DNA of 7,373 nucleotides, from assembly GCA_902489135.1 (NCBI GenBank), contig CABTYW010000078.1, forward strand, positions 1-7,373, given 5' to 3'. The notes beneath the pieces are model-generated. The model saw only the letters and a list, made by a program, of their open reading frames with translations. It was not told the DNA's origin and searched no databases. This stretch comes from an uncultured Synergistaceae bacterium. GTDB taxonomy: Bacteria > Synergistota > Synergistia > Synergistales > Dethiosulfovibrionaceae. This document shows, one piece after another, positions 4,446-7,373 of this stretch. The first letter of the stretch is position 1. Every line of letters begins with the position of its first letter. A program made the position numbers and the translations under genes.

Positions 4446-6800
4446 CAGTGCGGCACGAAGTGCGTTGTGCTGTTCGTCCACTTCTTCGTCGCGCAGCGTG
4501 CGCTCGCTCAGGCGGTAGGCCATGGAGAACGCCATGCTGCGGAAGCCTTCGGGTACGCCCTGACCGCGGTAAACGTCAAAGAGACGGACGGAACTCAGAA
4601 GCTCCCCGCCGCAGGAACGAATGTCAGCCATCACCGCATCGGTATTGATCTCGTCGCCAACCAGCATGGAGACGTCGCGATAAACGGGCGGATAGGCGGC
4701 ACCGCGGCCATAGTGAGGCAGTTCGGCACCGAGAAAGTTCTCGGCGTCAAGCTCAAAGGCATAACAAGGCTCCGCAATGTCAAACTTTGCCGCAACGTCG
4801 GGCTTCAACGCCATCAGGTAGCCGATGACGCGCTCGCCCAGCAGGATTTCCGCAGTCTGTCCCGCGTGGCCGTCATGGCGCTGAGATTGACGGAAGATCA
4901 GCTTGGAATTGCAGGCCTGAGCCAAAGCTTCCACGTCGCCCTTGACCAACATGAAGTCATCCTTGGAGCTGCTGTAAAGAGAGCGCTTTTCCTTGCCGGT
5001 ATAGGCAATTCCGCCGATGCGCTCCACTTCGCGGATCGTGCCGTTTTCCGGCACGAAGACGCGGCCGAACTCGAAGACGTGAACGGGATCGCGCCAGCCG
5101 CCGCGCAGCGTTCTGCTCAGGCCGCCGAGAAGGCCGGGAAGCAGCGACGGACGCATGACCGACATATCCGCGCTGATGGGATTGGCTACCATCTTGCACT
5201 GCGGCGCCTGAGGATAACGAACCGCCTCGAGCAGCGCGGGGCTGATGAAGCTGAGGGTCACCACTTCGGTGTAGCCGCGGGCAAGGGCCACGGAACGCAG
5301 AAGGCGCTGCAGACGCACCACGGGGCTCAAGGCGCCGGGCTGATGCAGCACGGGAATGGTGGGGGCGATGGCGTCATACCCTCTGATGCGCCCCACCTCT
5401 TCGACCAGGTCCTCTTCAATGGCGATGTCGGTGCGGCGCGTCGGCACCAGGTAAAGGGCTTCATGGGCGTTTCCCGAATCCCTTTCGATGCCGAGACGGT
5501 GAAGGATCTTCGTGGATTCGTCCAAATCGTCGAAGCACAGAATTCTTTTCATCTTCCCGGCCGTGAGCGTAACACGCCGACGCTCAATGGGACCGTTTTC
5601 GGCATAGAAGCTGCGCGCGAAGGCTCGTGCGCCGCCCCAACGCTCCATGAGGCTGAGGGTGTAGTTCATGGCCGTTTCAGTCATGGCGGGATCAACGCCG
5701 CGGGCATATCGGAAAGCCGCCTCGCTGGGGATGCCTAAACGGCGCGACGTTTTGCTGATAAAAGGCGACGTAAAGTGAGCCGTCTCAAGCAGCACGTGTT
5801 TCGTCCCATCGGAAATTTCCGAGTTGAGACCGCCCATGACGCCTCCGAGGGCAACGCCCTTGCCGCCGCTGGAAATGACGATGTCTTCGGGAAGCAGCGC
5901 GCGGTTTTTGCCGTCCAAAGTGACAATCTTTTCGCCGTCGCGGGCGAGGCGAACGGCGATGTTGGCGCCGGGAAGACTTGCGGCGTCAAAGGCGTGCTGA
6001 GGCTGTCCAAGCGCCAGCATGGCGTAATTGGTGGCGTCCACGATGTTGTTGAGAGGGCGCATTCCCGACATGCACAGGCGGACTCCCGCCTGAAGGGGCG
6101 AGGCCTTGACGCACACGTTGTCGGCCAATCCGAGGCGATAGGCGCGGCAGCCTTCGGTTTCAATGCTGACGCCCTCGAAGGGCAGCGTCCAGGGCTCGTC
6201 GTTTTTCGGCGCCGTGATTTGGGGAAGATGGAGCGTACACTGAGGGAAAAGGGCGTGAATTTCCAAAGCGACCCCCATCACGCTCAGCAGATCGCCGCGG
6301 TTGGGCGTAACGGAAAGGTCAAAGACCACGTCGTTGAGCCCCAGCCACTCTCCCCCATCGACACCCACCGGCGCGTCCTGCGGCAGCTGAAGAATTCCGA
6401 AAACGTCGGTCAGCTCCGGCACGCCCAATTCCTTGGCCGAGCACATCATGCCGGCGCTGTTGTACCCGTCGAAGTCGCGGCAGCCCAACGTTACGCCCTC
6501 AACGGTGGAAGAACCCGGGGCAAACCACGGAATCACGTCGCCCTCTTTCACGTTGGGCGCCGCGGTGACGCAGAGCGGGAATTCGCCCTCGCCCACGTCG
6601 AGACGCGTCACTTTCAGCCCCGATTTTGTGGGGTGCCGGCTGCACTGAACGATCTTGGCAATTCTGACGCCTTTGACGTTCTCGCAGGGACGGCAGATGG
6701 ATTCCACTTCCGTGCCCGAAACAGACAGCCTCTCGGCGATGTCCTGCAGAGGCACGTTGAGGTCGATAAACTCTTTCAGCCAGTTAATTGATAACAGCAT
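4419..6800 (-). CDS. pheT: Phenylalanine-tRNA ligase beta subunit
   Basis: A 793-residue protein, normal for bacterial PheT. With PheS it forms the cytoplasmic (alpha-beta)2 enzyme that charges tRNA-Phe, and it carries the editing site that clears Tyr-tRNA-Phe. Domains in order: the N-terminal start, then an EMAP-type OB-fold (about 40-150, HPTKSGLKV at 56-64, AAPNVKEG at 80-87); the conserved VTPNRGD (164-170); the B3/B4 editing domain (about 210-400, NNIVDATNYAM 251-261, GQPQHAFD 265-272, GVMGG 320-324, VLLET 336-340); B5 (about 405-480); the catalytic-like core (about 490-690); and the C-terminal anticodon-binding ferredoxin fold (about 700-793, YRDVSMLV 707-714). By my alignment from memory, the E. 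coli editing residues R244, H265, E334 and A356 correspond to R248, H269, E339 and A361, while T354 is Ser359. The ATG shares one base with the pheS stop (TAATG), and SD GGGGAGG lies 8 bases upstream. Confidence 0.97.
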   Translation of the reverse strand: MLLSINWLKEFIDLNVPLQDIAERLSVSGTEVESICRPCENVKGVRIAKIVQCSRHPTKSGLKVTRLDVGEGEFPLCVTAAPNVKEGDVIPWFAPGSSTVEGVTLGCRDFDGYNSAGMMCSAKELGVPELTDVFGILQLPQDAPVGVDGGEWLGLNDVVFDLSVTPNRGDLLSVMGVALEIHALFPQCTLHLPQITAPKNDEPWTLPFEGVSIETEGCRAYRLGLADNVCVKASPLQAGVRLCMSGMRPLNNIVDATNYAMLALGQPQHAFDAASLPGANIAVRLARDGEKIVTLDGKNRALLPEDIVISSGGKGVALGGVMGGLNSEISDGTKHVLLETAHFTSPFISKTSRRLGIPSEAAFRYARGVDPAMTETAMNYTLSLMERWGGARAFARSFYAENGPIERRRVTLTAGKMKRILCFDDLDESTKILHRLGIERDSGNAHEALYLVPTRRTDIAIEEDLVEEVGRIRGYDAIAPTIPVLHQPGALSPVVRLQRLLRSVALARGYTEVVTLSFISPALLEAVRYPQAPQCKMVANPISADMSVMRPSLLPGLLGGLSRTLRGGWRDPVHVFEFGRVFVPENGTIREVERIGGIAYTGKEKRSLYSSSKDDFMLVKGDVEALAQACNSKLIFRQSQRHDGHAGQTAEILLGERVIGYLMALKPDVAAKFDIAEPCYAFELDAENFLGAELPHYGRGAAYPPVYRDVSMLVGDEINTDAVMADIRSCGGELLSSVRLFDVYRGQGVPEGFRSMAFSMAYRLSERTLRDEEVDEQHNALRAALETKGYVLR

Positions 6801-7373
6801 TATTCCTGCCTCCCCGAAAGCAGATAGGAGCTGTCGCCGTCAAAAAGCGCTCTCAAATCGCCGAGACCGTATTTGAGCATGGCGATGCGATCAAGGCCCA
6901 TGCCCCAGGCGAAGCCGTTGTATTTGTCGGGATCGATGCCGCCGTAGCGCAGCACGTTGGGATGGCACATGCCCATGCCGCCGATCTCAAGCCAGCCCGT
7001 ACCCTTGCAGATCTGGCAGTGCGCATCGCTGCCGCCGCACTTGAAACATTCGATGTCCACTTCCATTGAAGGCTCCGTGAAGGGAAAATAGCTGGCGCGG
7101 TAACGCGCCTTCAGTTTCTTTCCGAAAACGCCGCGGATCATGGCTTCAAGACAGCCCTTGAGGTCGCCGACGGAGATGGAGCGATCCACCACCAGCCCTT
7201 CGATCTGATGGAACATGGGGCTGTGCGTCGGATCGTTGTCGCGCCGATACACCCGGCCGGGGCACGCCACGCGAAGAGGCGCGCCGCTGTCCAGCATGGC
7301 GTGAATCTCCATGCCGCTGGTATGCGTGCGCAGCAGGGTGCCGTCGCCGAAGTAGAACGTGTCCTGCATGTCG
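6800..7373 (-). CDS. pheS: Phenylalanine-tRNA ligase alpha subunit, C-terminal part (5' end outside the window)
   Basis: The frame enters from the right edge with DMQDTFYF, the conserved start of the class II catalytic core (usually preceded by HPARxx in complete PheS), and ends with TAA at 6800-6802. The true start and the N-terminal coiled coil (roughly 130-160 residues) lie outside the window. Class II motifs are clear: LLRTHTS, the motif 2 region GRVYRRDNDPTHSPMFHQIEG, YFPFTEPSMEVD, GTGWLEIGGMGMCHPNVL, and motif 3 GFAWGMGLDRIAMLKYG. A CxxC...CxxC cluster (CFKCGG, then CQICKGTGW) sits in the insertion where many bacterial PheS carry similar cysteines, so it may bind zinc. PheS activates phenylalanine with ATP and transfers it to tRNA-Phe. 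It overlaps pheT by one base, giving coupled, stoichiometric synthesis of the two subunits. Confidence 0.97.
   Translation of the reverse strand, partial: DMQDTFYFGDGTLLRTHTSGMEIHAMLDSGAPLRVACPGRVYRRDNDPTHSPMFHQIEGLVVDRSISVGDLKGCLEAMIRGVFGKKLKARYRASYFPFTEPSMEVDIECFKCGGSDAHCQICKGTGWLEIGGMGMCHPNVLRYGGIDPDKYNGFAWGMGLDRIAMLKYGLGDLRALFDGDSSYLLSGRQE
6809..6815 (-). promoter_or_regulatory. Ribosome binding site of pheT inside pheS
   Basis: GGGGAGG on the minus strand lies 8 bases before the pheT ATG at 6800, within the last pheS codons. It supports this start and coupled re-initiation at the TAATG junction. Confidence 0.7.

Noticed and set aside
4359..5738. Long plus-strand open frame (459 codons) opposite pheT; similar ones at 5775-6791 and 1342-2412
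   Set aside because: They lie antisense to unmistakable pheT and mutS2 domains. High GC at third positions removes stops on the opposite strand, and their predicted proteins have no recognisable family.
7014..7054. Unusual zinc-like cysteine cluster in PheS
   Set aside because: Many bacterial PheS proteins have the same CxxC...CxxC insertion before KGTGW, so it is not a novelty.

Overview
The window reads as a bacterial chromosome segment of moderately high GC with strong Shine-Dalgarno sequences. It holds a tightly packed minus-strand housekeeping operon (about 765-7373) and a gene-poor, accessory-looking left edge (1-764). The gene order pheS-pheT-(coiled coil)-zapA-cvpA-mutS2 resembles the pheST/zapA/cvpA/mutS2 neighbourhood of Bacillus and other Gram-positive or deep-branching bacteria, but without rnhC and polX. 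My best guess is a Synergistota-like or Firmicutes-like organism. This is an impression from gene order and protein style and cannot be proven from the window.

Right to left along the minus strand, the operon starts outside the window with pheS, of which only the C-terminal catalytic part is present. It continues with a full-length pheT sharing one base with pheS, and a 97-residue coiled-coil protein (ZapB-like by position and character). Then come zapA, cvpA overlapping zapA by 4 bases, and mutS2 9 bases further on with its SD overlapping the cvpA stop. The operon combines tRNA-Phe charging (PheST), FtsZ-ring support (ZapA and probably the coiled coil), a CvpA membrane protein and MutS2 (DNA recombination control and/or ribosome rescue). 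Short gaps and overlaps indicate co-transcription and translational coupling. After mutS2 a tRNA-Arg(CCG) gene has its own clear promoter and a perfect 12-bp intrinsic terminator.

The left 760 bases differ. The first 97 bases on the plus strand encode the last 31 residues of an IS30-family transposase, followed by the probable right end of the element. Next are a long hairpin that can terminate in both directions and a small minus-strand ORF of unknown function (72 aa) ending 5 bases before that hairpin. Further right are another minus-strand terminator directly ahead of a strong SD and two copies of an 11-bp direct repeat. A hairpin-rich stretch follows, running up to the tRNA terminator. 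It looks like a decayed or mobile-element-affected tRNA-proximal region, possibly with a small structured RNA or leader. I found no CRISPR array or complete accessory system. The most interesting points are the layout of this tRNA-proximal region, the ZapB-like gene next to zapA, and a MutS2 Smr domain lacking its usual acidic motif residue.
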